NCBI GenBank assembly: GCA_963784675.1
Contig: CAWASE010000023.1
Coordinates: forward strand, 124,001-188,000
Origin: SCTD01 sp963784675
Lineage (GTDB): Bacteria; Actinomycetota; Actinomycetes; Mycobacteriales; SCTD01
Length of the DNA stretch: 64,000 bases
Direction: 5' to 3'
Shown: one piece after another, positions 18,173-26,898 of the stretch
Layout of the letters: the number at the start of each line of letters is the position of its first letter
Numbering within the stretch: the stretch's first letter is position 1
The notes under the pieces: generated by a model
Database searches by the model: none
What the model was told of the DNA's origin: nothing
What the model saw: the letters and a program-made list of their open reading frames with translations, nothing else
Program-made: the position numbers and the translations under genes

Positions 18173-18224
18173 GCACCGGTCCGAAGCACCGGTCCGCAGC
18201 ACCAGGCCGCAGCACCGGTCCGCA
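18173..18224. repeat. 13-bp tandem repeat, four copies
   Basis: Four head-to-tail copies of GCACCGGTCCGMA, the third being diverged (GCACCAGGCCGCA). They lie in the 122-bp spacer just before the enoyl-CoA hydratase start. This may be a variable-number repeat or a repeated operator. Confidence 0.7.
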
Positions 18225-18248
18225 GCGACGACGACAGACGAGGACGAC

Positions 18249-19079
18249 GTGAGCGAACACTCTGCACGACCAGGGCAGCCCGGGTACGAGGTCGACACCG
18301 GCAAGGTCGAGGTGAGCCGGCACGGGCACGTCACCGTGATCACGCTGAACCGCCCGCAGGCGCGCAACGCGGTCGACTTCGACGTCTGCGTGCTGGTCGG
18401 CGAGGCGGTCGAGCAAGCGGATGCCGATCCCGACGTCCGGGCCATCGTCCTGACCGGCGCCGGTGACAAGGCCTTCAGTGCGGGAGCCGACCTCAAAGCG
18501 ATCATGCGTGGCGAACCGATCCTGCCGCCCGGCAAGGAGCACTGGAGCTTCGCGGGCTTCGTCAACCACTTCACCAGCAAGCCGACCATCGCGGCTGTCA
18601 ACGGCAACGCCCTCGGCGGCGGCACCGAGCTTGCGCTGGCGTGCGACCTCGTCGTGACGGACGAGGGCGCCTCGTTCGGCCTGCCCGAGGTCAAGCGCGG
18701 GCTGATGGCGGCCGCCGGGGGCGTCTTCCGGCTCGGGCAGGCGCTGCCGCAGAAGGTCGCGCTGGAGCTGATCCTCACCGGTGAGCCGCTGCCCGCTGCC
18801 GAGGCGTTGCGCTGGGGGCTGGTCAACCGGGTCGTGCCCGACGGCACGGCGCTCGCCGCGGCGCTCGATCTCGCCGAGGTGATCGCCGCCAACTCCCCGC
18901 TCGCGGTGCAGGCCAGCAAGCGGGTGGCCTACGGCGTGCGCGAGGGTGTCCGGGCGGGCGAGCAGCCGTTCTGGGACCTCAACAACACCGAGATGCTGAC
19001 CCTCATGAGCAGCGCCGACGCTCTAGAGGGACCGACGGCCTTCGCCGAGAAGCGGGCGCCCGTCTGGCAGGCCCGCTAA
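18249..19079 (+). CDS. enoyl-CoA hydratase / isomerase (crotonase family)
   Basis: A 276-residue crotonase-fold enzyme. It has VTVITLNRPQARNAVD, the oxyanion-hole segment KAFSAGADLKAI, and NGNALGGGTELALACDLVV with the first catalytic Glu. FGLPEVKRGLMAAAGG carries the second acidic position (Glu in LPEVK). The usual reaction is hydration of trans-2-enoyl-CoA in fatty acid oxidation, though crotonases are diverse and no pathway neighbour narrows it down. The GTG at 18249 follows a four-copy 13-bp repeat. The stop overlaps the convergent DedA gene by 4 bp. Confidence 0.92.
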   Translation: MSEHSARPGQPGYEVDTGKVEVSRHGHVTVITLNRPQARNAVDFDVCVLVGEAVEQADADPDVRAIVLTGAGDKAFSAGADLKAIMRGEPILPPGKEHWSFAGFVNHFTSKPTIAAVNGNALGGGTELALACDLVVTDEGASFGLPEVKRGLMAAAGGVFRLGQALPQKVALELILTGEPLPAAEALRWGLVNRVVPDGTALAAALDLAEVIAANSPLAVQASKRVAYGVREGVRAGEQPFWDLNNTEMLTLMSSADALEGPTAFAEKRAPVWQAR

Positions 19080-19702
19080 CCGACCGCCTCCGGTGCCTGC
19101 TGCGCCCGCGCGTGCCGTCGGCGCAGCAGCACCAAGGCCGCCACGACGACGAGCACCGCCGTGACGGCTGCGGTGCCCCGTCCGAGCGCCTTCTCGACCC
19201 TGGCGTAGGAACTGCCTGCCGTATAGCCGAGCAGCACGACCCCGCCGCCCCACACGAGGCCGCCGAGCGCGTTGAAGGCCAGGAACCGGCCGTACGGCAT
19301 CCGGCTCATCCCCGCCAGGCCGGGCGTCACCGCACGCAGGAACGCCGTGAACCGGCCGAGCAGGACCGCCCGCCCACCACGCTCGCGCAGGAACCGCTGC
19401 GCGCCCTCCAACCGGTCGGCGTGCCGGTGCAACGGCCCCCACGCGAGCAGGCGAGGCCCGACCAGGCGACCGACCTCGTAGCCCACCGAGTCGCCGACCA
19501 CCGCGGCGCCGACGACCAGCGCGAGCAGCACCGGGAGCGAGAGCCGGCCCTGCGAGGCCAGCACCCCGCCGAGCAGCACCGCCGTCTCCCCCGGCAGCAC
19601 GAACCCGAGCAGCACCGCCGCCTCGCCGAACACCAGCGCCGTCACGATCGCGTACCCCGCGAGCGGCGGGACCGAGAGCAGGTGCTCGACCAGTCCCGTC
19701 AC
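19076..19702 (-). CDS. DedA / SNARE-associated family membrane protein
   Basis: A 208-residue membrane protein of the DedA family (PF09335). It has the pattern FGEAAVLLGFVLPGETAVLL near residues 25-45 and GRFTAFLRAVTPGLAGMSRM near 115-135, with 4-5 hydrophobic segments and a basic C-terminal tail. Members are implicated in undecaprenyl-phosphate or phospholipid flipping and envelope integrity. The GTG start overlaps the response regulator stop (GTGA), making it the last gene of the seven-gene minus-strand operon that begins with an MprF-like protein. Confidence 0.92.
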   Translation of the reverse strand: MTGLVEHLLSVPPLAGYAIVTALVFGEAAVLLGFVLPGETAVLLGGVLASQGRLSLPVLLALVVGAAVVGDSVGYEVGRLVGPRLLAWGPLHRHADRLEGAQRFLRERGGRAVLLGRFTAFLRAVTPGLAGMSRMPYGRFLAFNALGGLVWGGGVVLLGYTAGSSYARVEKALGRGTAAVTAVLVVVAALVLLRRRHARAQQAPEAVG

Positions 19703-20481
19703 GCCGAGTCGCTCACAGAGCCGTCCATCAGCCGGTACCCCACTCCGCGCACCGTCTGCAGGTCGTCGGTGCCGAAGGGCCGGTCGATCTTGTTGCGCAG
19801 GTAGCGGACGTAGACGTCGACCACGTTGCTGTCGCCCTCGTAGGCGAAGTCCCAGACGTGCTCGCGCAGATGGGTGCGGCTCAGGGCCTCACCGACGTGA
19901 CGCATCAGCTCCTCGAGCAGCGCGAACTCCTTCGGGCTCAGCGCGATCGTGACGCCGTCGCGCTGCACCCGTCGACTGACGGGGTCCAGCACGAGCGACC
20001 CGCAGCGCAGCTGGACGGGACGCTCGCGGAGATCGCGGCGGGTCAGCGACCGCAGCCGGGCGTACAGCTCGGCCAGGGCGAAGGGCTTGGTCAGGTAGTC
20101 GTCGGCGCCGGCGTCCAGCCCCTGCACGCGGTCCTCGACGCTGTCGCGCGCGGTGAGCATCAGCACCGGCGCCCAGCGTCCTGCCGCCCGCATCCGCCGG
20201 CACACCTCGAACCCGTCGGGAGCCGGGATCATCGCGTCGAGCACCACGGCGTCGAAGTCGCTCTCGAGCACGGACCACAGGGCCTCCGCGCCGGCGTCGG
20301 CCATCTCTACCGTGTAACCCTGCTTGACCAGGGAGCGGTGCAGCAGCGACGCCATCCCCGGGTCGTCCTCGACGACGAGCAGACGCATGGTGTCGAGGCT
20401 AGGCGTCGCGGCCTCGTCCGGCGCGCGGTGAGGTACGACGCTGAGCAGCGGTCCGGTCGGCGGGTCGTCGACGGTCGTCAC
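19699..20481 (-). CDS. OmpR/PhoB-family response regulator
   Basis: A 260-residue two-component regulator. An unusual N-terminal extension of 31 residues precedes the receiver domain (MRLLVVEDDPGMASLL). The phosphoacceptor Asp lies in AVVLDAMIPAPDGFE, and the switch Lys in DDYLTKPFALAEL. The winged-helix DNA-binding domain ends YVRYLRNKIDRPFGTDDLQTV-type, followed by RGVGYRLM. GAGGAG lies 7 bases before the GTG at 20481 and supports the long form; the ATG at 20388 lacks a ribosome site. It pairs with the histidine kinase encoded 120 bp upstream. Confidence 0.95.
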   Translation of the reverse strand: MTTVDDPPTGPLLSVVPHRAPDEAATPSLDTMRLLVVEDDPGMASLLHRSLVKQGYTVEMADAGAEALWSVLESDFDAVVLDAMIPAPDGFEVCRRMRAAGRWAPVLMLTARDSVEDRVQGLDAGADDYLTKPFALAELYARLRSLTRRDLRERPVQLRCGSLVLDPVSRRVQRDGVTIALSPKEFALLEELMRHVGEALSRTHLREHVWDFAYEGDSNVVDVYVRYLRNKIDRPFGTDDLQTVRGVGYRLMDGSVSDSA

Positions 20482-20602
20482 GGGTCGGACTCCTCACGGT
20501 GGGCTGCGCGAAGGCTCGCCACGGTGCAGGGTTCACCGGACGGCTGGCGCCCAGCATCGGGAGCGGTCGATGAGAGATCGGTGAGATCGCTCGACCAGAC
20601 CC

Positions 20603-21955
20603 TCACGCAGCGGGGAGCCGGAGCCGGATGCGCGCACCGCCCAGGGCCCCGTCGTTGGCGACCGCGGCCGTGCCCCCTGCCTCAGCAGCGATCGAGCGGA
20701 CCAGCGCCAGCCCCAGCCCCGTCCCCCCGGCACGCGACCGGGTCGCATCGGCCCGGGCGAACCGCTCGAAGGCCACCGGCAGGAACGCCGGCGGGAAGCC
20801 CGGCCCGTCGTCGTCGACGTCCAGGAGCACCTGCTGCCGGTCCCGGCGCGCCGACAGCGCCACGGTCCGGGCACCGGCCGCCGCCGCGTTCGTGACCAGG
20901 TTGACCAGCAGCCGCTCGGCGGAGCCGACGTCCAGCAGCAGCCGCAGGTCCGGCGGGCAGTCGACGGTGATGGCGAGGCCGGTCGAGCGGCGGAGCCGAT
21001 GGGCGGTCGTGTCGTACAGCTCACGTACGTCCAGTCCCTGTGCCCCCGCCGGCCCGACCCCCCGCCGGGCCAGCACCAGCAGGTCCTCGACCAGCAGCCC
21101 GAGCCGTTCCGCCTCGGCGAGCGCGGCCCGCAGCGACTGCTCGACCTCGGCCGGGTCCGACAGGTCGGACAGCGCCAGCTCGATCTCGCCGCGCAGGACG
21201 GCGATCGGGGTCCGCAGCTCGTGCGAGGCGTCGTCGACGAAGGCCCGCTCCCGCGCGAAGGACACGGCCAGACGCGAGAGCATGGCATCCAGGGTGACGG
21301 CCAGCCGGGCGATCTCGTCGTCGCCCCCGATCACCGGCAGCCGGCGCCCGGCGTCCTGCCCGCCGCTGATCTGGGCGGCCTCGCGCGTCAGCAGGTCGAC
21401 CGGTTGCAGCGCGGCGCGCACCGCCCGCCCGACGGTGCCGGCGACCAGCAGCAGCAGCAGCGGTCCGGCCAGCGACAGCAGCACCAGCAGCCGCTCGCGC
21501 GCTTCCCGCTGGGTCTGCAGCGAGGCGGCGACCGTGACGGCGCGGCCGTCGTCCAGGCACCCGGTGAGCACGCGCACCGCTACCCGGTCGCCCTCCGCGG
21601 ACAGCGCCAGGGTGCGGCGGCCGTAGCGGTCCGCCGCCGGGCAGCGGACCCCGGCAGCGAGCACCGCCCTGGACGGCAGCGTCGCCGAGGAGGCGACGAC
21701 GACGTCGCCGGACGTCAGCTGGGCCAGGCTCTCGCTGACGACAGCGCTGCTGCCCAGATCCCGGACCGCTCCGCGCAGGTCGCCCAGGCGCGCCGACAGC
21801 CCTTCGTCGACGGACACGTCCAGCTGCCGGCTGAACAGCGCGAGCACGCCGGCGAGCACGACCGCGAGCACGACCGCCGTCGCGGCGGTCGCCAACGCGG
21901 TCAGGCGGACGGTGAGCGAGGTCGACCAGCCGCGCAGCCCCCGGTGCGCCCTCAC
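20603..21955 (-). CDS. sensor histidine kinase, partner of the downstream response regulator
   Basis: A 450-residue membrane kinase. There are two transmembrane helices (about 15-40 and 155-180) around an extracellular sensor of about 115 residues, then a HAMP-like linker. The HisKA motif is DDASHELRTPIAVLRGEIE, with the phosphorylated His. The ATPase part has N box LVNLVTNAAAAG, DVDDDGPGFP and GTGLGLALVRSIA. It starts with GTG 22 bp after the rhomboid-like gene on the same strand. The stimulus is unknown; its place in an envelope-lipid operon suggests membrane or peptide stress (inference). Confidence 0.95.
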   Translation of the reverse strand: MRAHRGLRGWSTSLTVRLTALATAATAVVLAVVLAGVLALFSRQLDVSVDEGLSARLGDLRGAVRDLGSSAVVSESLAQLTSGDVVVASSATLPSRAVLAAGVRCPAADRYGRRTLALSAEGDRVAVRVLTGCLDDGRAVTVAASLQTQREARERLLVLLSLAGPLLLLLVAGTVGRAVRAALQPVDLLTREAAQISGGQDAGRRLPVIGGDDEIARLAVTLDAMLSRLAVSFARERAFVDDASHELRTPIAVLRGEIELALSDLSDPAEVEQSLRAALAEAERLGLLVEDLLVLARRGVGPAGAQGLDVRELYDTTAHRLRRSTGLAITVDCPPDLRLLLDVGSAERLLVNLVTNAAAAGARTVALSARRDRQQVLLDVDDDGPGFPPAFLPVAFERFARADATRSRAGGTGLGLALVRSIAAEAGGTAAVANDGALGGARIRLRLPAA

Positions 21956-21977
21956 CCGCCGACCGTACGCGGCCGGT

Positions 21978-22592
21978 TCACCCCGGTGCGGCGACGGGCT
22001 GCGGCAGCCGGGCCCGGCGGCGCAGCCACAGGGCGGCCGGCAGGGCGAGCCCGAGGGCCGCCAGGTGCCCGGTCGCCGCGAGGTCCAGCCGCGTCACGCC
22101 CTCCAGCAGCTCCGGCAGCCCCAGCGACAGCGCCGCGACGGCCAGCACCCGTCGCGGCAGACCCTCCGCGAGCACCGCCGCGGCGACCAGGCCCGCCACC
22201 GCGAGGTAGGACGGGCCGACGTCGAGCTGGTGCAGCGCCGCGGCCGGCTGCGTCCCGAGCCGGACCTGGAGCCCGAGCAGCGCCTGCGACAGCACGGTCG
22301 CCCCGACGTGGACGCCGGCCAGCAGCCCGAGCGCCGCCCGGGACCCGACCTGTCGCTCCACCACGGCGGTGCCCAGCGGCAGCACGCACCACCACACGGG
22401 CAGGTCCGAGCCGACGAGCAGACCGGAGACGGGCAGGGTCAGCGGCCAGGCGTACAGGTGCGGCAGCGTCGTGGACGTCAGCTGCAGCAGCCGCAGCCCG
22501 GCCCCCGGCGGCAGCAGCCACAGCACGGTCGACGAGAGCGTCCAGCAGACCCCGAGCGCTGTGCTGAGCGGGTAGCGGCGGAACAGCTTCAC
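21978..22592 (-). CDS. rhomboid-like membrane protein
   Basis: A 204-residue protein with about six hydrophobic helices, including WCVLPLGTAVVERQVGSR and LLAGVHVGATVLSQALLG. Its layout resembles the actinobacterial rhomboid-like family (Rhomboid_2). I do not see a certain GxSG protease motif, so catalytic activity is doubtful. The GTG start at 22592 overlaps the stop of the transporter gene (GTGA), so it is translated with the operon. The last residues are basic and cytosolic. Confidence 0.65.
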   Translation of the reverse strand: MKLFRRYPLSTALGVCWTLSSTVLWLLPPGAGLRLLQLTSTTLPHLYAWPLTLPVSGLLVGSDLPVWWCVLPLGTAVVERQVGSRAALGLLAGVHVGATVLSQALLGLQVRLGTQPAAALHQLDVGPSYLAVAGLVAAAVLAEGLPRRVLAVAALSLGLPELLEGVTRLDLAATGHLAALGLALPAALWLRRRARLPQPVAAPG

Positions 22593-23419
22593 GCTGTCGC
22601 CGCGGCGGGCGGGAAGCCGGCAGCCGCCGGCTCGGCAGCGGCGAACCGGGCCAGCGCGACGGTGGCCCCGACCACCAGCAGCACCCCGAGCACGACCGCC
22701 GGCCCGAACCCGGCCCGCAGCCCGTCGCCGAGCAGGGTGAGCCCGACGACGGCCGGCACCACGGTGCTCACCCCGAAGCAGGCTGCGGTGGCGGTGGCGG
22801 GCGAAGAGGCCTCCAGCGCCACGGCGAACGACCAGGCGCAGACCGCGCCGGCGACGGCGAGCAGCAGGGCGACGGGTGACAGCGCCAGCCGCCAGAGCGG
22901 GTGCGGCACGACCAGCGAGCGTGCGGCGATCCCGGCGACGGCGCCGGCCAGCCCGGCCACCACCCCGGCGAGCCGTGGCCGCGACGGGACCGTCAGCGCA
23001 GTCAGCAGCAGCGCCGGACCGCCGATCCACAGCACCTCGGTCGGCAGACCGGTGGACCGCCCGGGCCCGGCGGCCGCGGCCAGCAGCAGCAGACCCAGTG
23101 CGAGCACCGCCAGCCCCACCCCCTCGGCCCGGTGCAGCGTGCTGCCGAGCCAGCGCACCGACAGCAGCGCCGTCACCCCGATGCTGGCTGCGAGCGCCGC
23201 CTGCACGAGGAACAGCGGCAGCGTCCGCAGGGCGAGCACGCCCAGCGCGAAGCCGGCCAGGTCCAGGGCCAGGCCCAGCAGGTAGCGGCTCTGTCCCAGG
23301 ACTCTGCGCAGCAGCGGTCCGTCGCCGGAACGCTGCACCGCGCTGGCCTGCAGCACCGTCGCCGTGCCGTAGGACAGGGTCGCCCCGACGGTGGCGAGCC
23401 CCGCGGTCAGCGGGCTCAC
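22589..23419 (-). CDS. EamA/DMT-type multi-helix membrane transporter
   Basis: A 276-residue protein with about 9-10 hydrophobic helices and almost no soluble parts. It opens SPLTAGLATVGATLSYGTA. Two internal halves are recognisable (LFLVQAALAASIGVTALLSV, and later ATATAACFGVSTVVPAVVGL with LLGDGL), the EmrE-like duplicated layout of DMT superfamily members. NIPA-like magnesium transporters are a related option. The GTG start overlaps the esterase stop and the stop overlaps the rhomboid-like gene start, so translation is coupled on both sides. The substrate is unknown. Confidence 0.75.
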   Translation of the reverse strand: MSPLTAGLATVGATLSYGTATVLQASAVQRSGDGPLLRRVLGQSRYLLGLALDLAGFALGVLALRTLPLFLVQAALAASIGVTALLSVRWLGSTLHRAEGVGLAVLALGLLLLAAAAGPGRSTGLPTEVLWIGGPALLLTALTVPSRPRLAGVVAGLAGAVAGIAARSLVVPHPLWRLALSPVALLLAVAGAVCAWSFAVALEASSPATATAACFGVSTVVPAVVGLTLLGDGLRAGFGPAVVLGVLLVVGATVALARFAAAEPAAAGFPPAAATA

Positions 23420-24579
23420 GTCCCGCTGCCCTGGTGCTGCAGCTGCTGGCCCGGCAGCGTGGCCACCGTCGCCGTCGCAGCAGCCAGGTGCGTCGACGTC
23501 CACGCCAGGGCCTGCGGCAGCTCGGCCCGCCACGAGGCGAAGGAGTGTCCGGCGCCCGGCACGACCAGCGTGGTGAGGTCGGTCTGCGGGGGCACGAGCG
23601 CGGCGAAGGCGCGCAGGTCGGCGAGCTCGCCGCTCTCCCCCGTGCCCGCCGACAGCCACAGCGCGACGTGCGGCACCGGCCGGTGCGTCACCTGCCAGGA
23701 CGGGTCGTTCGCGAGCCGCCGGGCCTGGCTGCCGTACAGGTTGCCTGTCGTCACGTCGGTGAGCGCGCGGTAGTAGCCGGACAGGCTGGCGGCAGCGGCG
23801 TAGCGGTCGGGGTGCCGCAGCGAGAGGTTCACGGCACAGAACCCGCCCGTCGACATGCCCACCAGTCCCCACCCCTGGCCGGGCGCCTGCACCCGGAACC
23901 GGGGGGTCAACCAGTCCTGCAGGTCGCTGGTCAGATAGGTCTCGTCGGCGACGCCGCGGACCGCGTCGACGCACTCCCGGTCGCGCAGGATGCTGCCGTT
24001 GGTGTCGGGCACGACGACGACGACCGGGGCCATGGCGCGCGCCCCGACGAGGTTGTCGAGCAGGTCGGCCAGCTGCAGCTCGTGGAGCGTCTGCGCCGGG
24101 TTGCCGGGTGATCCCGAGAGCAGCTCGACGACCGGGAAGCGCACCTGCTGCTGCGCCGGGTCGAAATAGGCCGCCGGCAGGTACACGGCGCCGGACCGGG
24201 TGAGGCCGCTCCGCGCCCCGGTCAGGGTGATCTGCACGACCGCGCCCCGGCCGGCACGGCTGCGCTGCGCCGCCGTCGACAGGTCGACCGGCGCGGCAGG
24301 CTGCGGCGGCAGCGCCTCGACCACCCCGTCGCGGCCGACGGTGACCGAGCCCCCACGGCCGCTCAGCAGGCTCGACACGGTGGGGAAGAAGCCCGCCTGG
24401 GAGTTGACGAACGCCAACGCCGCGACGGCCACCGCCACGGTGGCGAGCAGCACCAGGCCGCTGCGGGCGGGCGGTGCCGTGCGACGGCTCCAGCGGTCCC
24501 ACGTGTACGGCACGGCGACGACGGACGCGGCGGCGGCAGCAGCGCAGGCGACGACGACCGGCGCAGCGGTCAGGTCCAC
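23416..24579 (-). CDS. membrane-anchored esterase, alpha/beta hydrolase (esterase D / Ag85-like)
   Basis: A 387-residue protein. Two N-terminal hydrophobic helices (about 5-25 and 40-60) place an alpha/beta hydrolase domain outside the membrane. The nucleophile elbow is GLVGMSTGGFCAVNLSL, with Ser in GMSTGG. The catalytic His is in VPGAGHSFASWRAEL, and VVVVPDTNGS precedes the elbow. The layout matches Ag85/esterase-D enzymes. It overlaps the MprF-like gene by 10 bp. Aminoacyl-phosphatidylglycerol synthases often have such a hydrolase next door (PA0919 type, AhyD), so hydrolysis of aminoacylated lipid is a fair guess, not shown. Confidence 0.85.
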   Translation of the reverse strand: MDLTAAPVVVACAAAAAASVVAVPYTWDRWSRRTAPPARSGLVLLATVAVAVAALAFVNSQAGFFPTVSSLLSGRGGSVTVGRDGVVEALPPQPAAPVDLSTAAQRSRAGRGAVVQITLTGARSGLTRSGAVYLPAAYFDPAQQQVRFPVVELLSGSPGNPAQTLHELQLADLLDNLVGARAMAPVVVVVPDTNGSILRDRECVDAVRGVADETYLTSDLQDWLTPRFRVQAPGQGWGLVGMSTGGFCAVNLSLRHPDRYAAAASLSGYYRALTDVTTGNLYGSQARRLANDPSWQVTHRPVPHVALWLSAGTGESGELADLRAFAALVPPQTDLTTLVVPGAGHSFASWRAELPQALAWTSTHLAAATATVATLPGQQLQHQGSGT

Positions 24580-26366
24580 GGCAGCCGTCGGTGCAGGGCG
24601 CCGGGCACCCGGCGCACCCGTCGCGCGAGGTCGGCGGCGCGCGGGGGGTGCAGCCGGGGCAGGAACGCCTCCGCCTGCAGGGCGGCGACCGCGACCCGGG
24701 GCAGGTCGGCGGCGCGCCGGTAGCAGACGTAGCGCGGCTGCCAGTCCGGGGCGAACTTGTCGTTGAAGCGGTACAGGCTGTCGATCTGCCACCAGCGCGA
24801 GGCGGTGAGCAGCAGCCGCCGCCACGCCCGCAGCACCGGGCCGGCGCCGAGCCGGGCGCCGGACTCCAGCGCGCTGCGGAAGACGGCGAAGTTCAGCGAC
24901 ACCCGCCGGACGCCGAGCTCGGTGGCGGCTTCCAGGGTGCGGGCGATGAGCAGCTCGTTCAGCCCGTTCTCGGTGCCCGGCGCCCGGCGCATGAGGTCCA
25001 GCGACAGCCCGTCGGACCCCCACGGGACGAAGTGGAGCAGCCCCAGCAGCTCTTCGCCCCGGTGGGCGGTGGCCAGCACGCACTGGCCGTCGCCCGGACC
25101 GCCGACGCGGCCGAGCGCCATCGAGAAGCCGCGCTCGACCGGGCCGTCGCGCCAGCCGTCCGCGCGCGCCGCCGCCTCGGCCACCTGTTCGGTCGGCAGG
25201 TCGGCGACGCGGCGCACCTGCACCGTCACGCCGGCCCGCTCGACCCGGTTCACCGCCTGCCGCACACCCCGCATGTGCCGCCCGGCGAGCGAGAAGCTCG
25301 CGACCTCGACGACCGCCTCGTCACCGATCTCCAGCGCCGACAGTCCGGCCCGAGCCCACGCGGTGCCGCCGAGCTCGGAGCACCCCAGCACGGCGGGCGT
25401 CCAGCCGTGGCTGTCCGCCAGGGCCAGGAAGCAGGTGAGCGCCCCGGGCCACGCCTCCGGGTCGCCGAGCGGATCGGCGCTGGCCAGGGCGACTCCGGAC
25501 TCCACGCGGTAGGAGACGGCGGCCTTGCCCGACGGCGAGAACACCAGGTCCTTGTCGTCGCGCAGCGCGAAGTAGCCGAGCGAGTCGGCATCGGTGCGGG
25601 CCGCCAGCAGCGTGCGGACGTGGTCCGTCTGCTCGTCGCTGAGGCCCTGCCGACCGCGCGGGGTGCGCAGGGCCGCCAGCAGCGGCAGCAGCACCGTCGC
25701 CAGGCCGAGGCAGAACAGCGTGCTGGTGAACAGGTCCGGGAAGCGGTCGCCGCGCAGCACGACCGGGCCGGGCAGCGTCACCATCCCGCGGAGCACCGTC
25801 TGGACCTCGGCCGGCAGCCCAGGGTTGCCGACCACCCCCGCACCGTTCAGCTCGAGCAGGGCGGTGCCGGCGACCAGCGACGTGAGCAGCAGCGACGCCA
25901 TCATCCGCAGCGGGTGCCGGTCCTCGTCGGGGTCGGGGTCGGCCACGAACAGCGGGCGCGAGGTCAGCAGCACCACGAGCCCGACGGCGCACAGCAGCGC
26001 CTCTTCGACGTCGACGCCCTTCAGCAGGTGCAGCACGGTCCCGGCGGCCAGCAGCGGGGTCGCGACCAGCCAGGCGCGCCGCTGCCGGCGACGCAGCCCG
26101 CGCGCCAGCAGCACCAGCACGACCCCCAGCACGGTGCTGGCCGTCGCGGCCCCCGTGGTGACCGGCAGCCCGAGCAGATCGACGGCGAACGCCAGCCGAC
26201 CACGCTGCTCCGGCAGGACCCCGGAGACGACGCCGGTGATGCCGGCCAGCAGCACCGCCGTGGCGGCCCACGACGCGAGCCGCTCCTGCATCCCGGTCCA
26301 GCGCGCCTCACGGACCTCGACCCGGTCGACGGCGGGACGCGGGACAGCAGGCGCAGCAGCAGGCAC
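24570..26366 (-). CDS. MprF-like phosphatidylglycerol lysyltransferase domain protein (DUF2156)
   Basis: A protein of about 598 residues. Six to seven transmembrane helices fill the first half (for example ASWAATAVLLAGITGVVSG). A cytosolic DUF2156 domain follows, with SLGYFALRDDKDLVFSPSG, GFSMALGRVGGPGDGQCVLA, LSLDLMRRAPGTENGLNE and SLYRFNDKFAPDWQPRYV. This is the aminoacyl-tRNA-dependent transferase domain of MprF and of the LysX N-terminal half; it adds an amino acid to phosphatidylglycerol and lowers surface charge. Here no LysS domain is fused. I chose GTG 26366; the true start is uncertain within about 50 codons. Confidence 0.88.
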   Translation of the reverse strand: MPAAAPAVPRPAVDRVEVREARWTGMQERLASWAATAVLLAGITGVVSGVLPEQRGRLAFAVDLLGLPVTTGAATASTVLGVVLVLLARGLRRRQRRAWLVATPLLAAGTVLHLLKGVDVEEALLCAVGLVVLLTSRPLFVADPDPDEDRHPLRMMASLLLTSLVAGTALLELNGAGVVGNPGLPAEVQTVLRGMVTLPGPVVLRGDRFPDLFTSTLFCLGLATVLLPLLAALRTPRGRQGLSDEQTDHVRTLLAARTDADSLGYFALRDDKDLVFSPSGKAAVSYRVESGVALASADPLGDPEAWPGALTCFLALADSHGWTPAVLGCSELGGTAWARAGLSALEIGDEAVVEVASFSLAGRHMRGVRQAVNRVERAGVTVQVRRVADLPTEQVAEAAARADGWRDGPVERGFSMALGRVGGPGDGQCVLATAHRGEELLGLLHFVPWGSDGLSLDLMRRAPGTENGLNELLIARTLEAATELGVRRVSLNFAVFRSALESGARLGAGPVLRAWRRLLLTASRWWQIDSLYRFNDKFAPDWQPRYVCYRRAADLPRVAVAALQAEAFLPRLHPPRAADLARRVRRVPGALHRRLPWT

Positions 26367-26451
26367 GACGCCATCGTCGCGGTCACCCTCTGAGAGGTTG
26401 ATGAGAGCGACCCCAGGGGTCCGGAGGCCCAGGAACGGGTAGACCAGCGCG

Positions 26452-26898
26452 ATGCGTCCCCGCCTGCTCGCCCACGCCGTCCTGTGCTGCGTGCTCACTG
26501 CCTGCGCCGGCGCGCTCACCGCCTGCGGCGCCTCCGCCGAGGCCGACCCGGCGGTCCCGGCAGCCGTCAGTCAGGGCGTCGCCGCCGTCATCGACGCTGC
26601 GAACGCGCAGGACTGGGACGCCGCGCGGGCCGCCCTGACCGCCCTGCAGGCCGACGTCCGCGCGGCCGACGAGCTCGACCAGCTCACCAGTGCGCAGGTC
26701 GTGGCGGTGCAGGCCGCCACCGCGCGGCTCAGCCGCTCGCTGCCGGGCGCCTCACCGAGCCCCCGACCGTCACCGCGTCCGAGCGCCGCCGCGTCGGTGG
26801 CCCCACCGGCGACGCAGCCGAAGCCGGCCGGCAAGGACGAGGGCAAGGACGACAAGAAGGACGACGACAAGAAGAAGGGCAAGGACGACAAGGGCTGA
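26452..26898 (+). CDS. small lipoprotein with Lys/Asp-rich tail
   Basis: A 148-residue exported protein of unknown function. The signal peptide ends in a lipobox (LTAC, before GASAEADPA), so it is probably lipid-anchored. A helical part of about 65 residues follows, then a Ser/Pro-rich linker (SPSPRPSPRPS). The last 25 residues are almost only Lys, Asp and Gly, giving a highly charged tail. It starts 85 bp from the divergent MprF-like gene, so the two share a promoter region. No homologous family is recognised. Confidence 0.75.
   Translation: MRPRLLAHAVLCCVLTACAGALTACGASAEADPAVPAAVSQGVAAVIDAANAQDWDAARAALTALQADVRAADELDQLTSAQVVAVQAATARLSRSLPGASPSPRPSPRPSAAASVAPPATQPKPAGKDEGKDDKKDDDKKKGKDDKG

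Noticed and set aside
20388..20481. ATG at 20388 as the response regulator start
   Set aside because: It would remove an unusual extension, but it has no ribosome site, whereas GTG 20481 has GAGGAG at good spacing.
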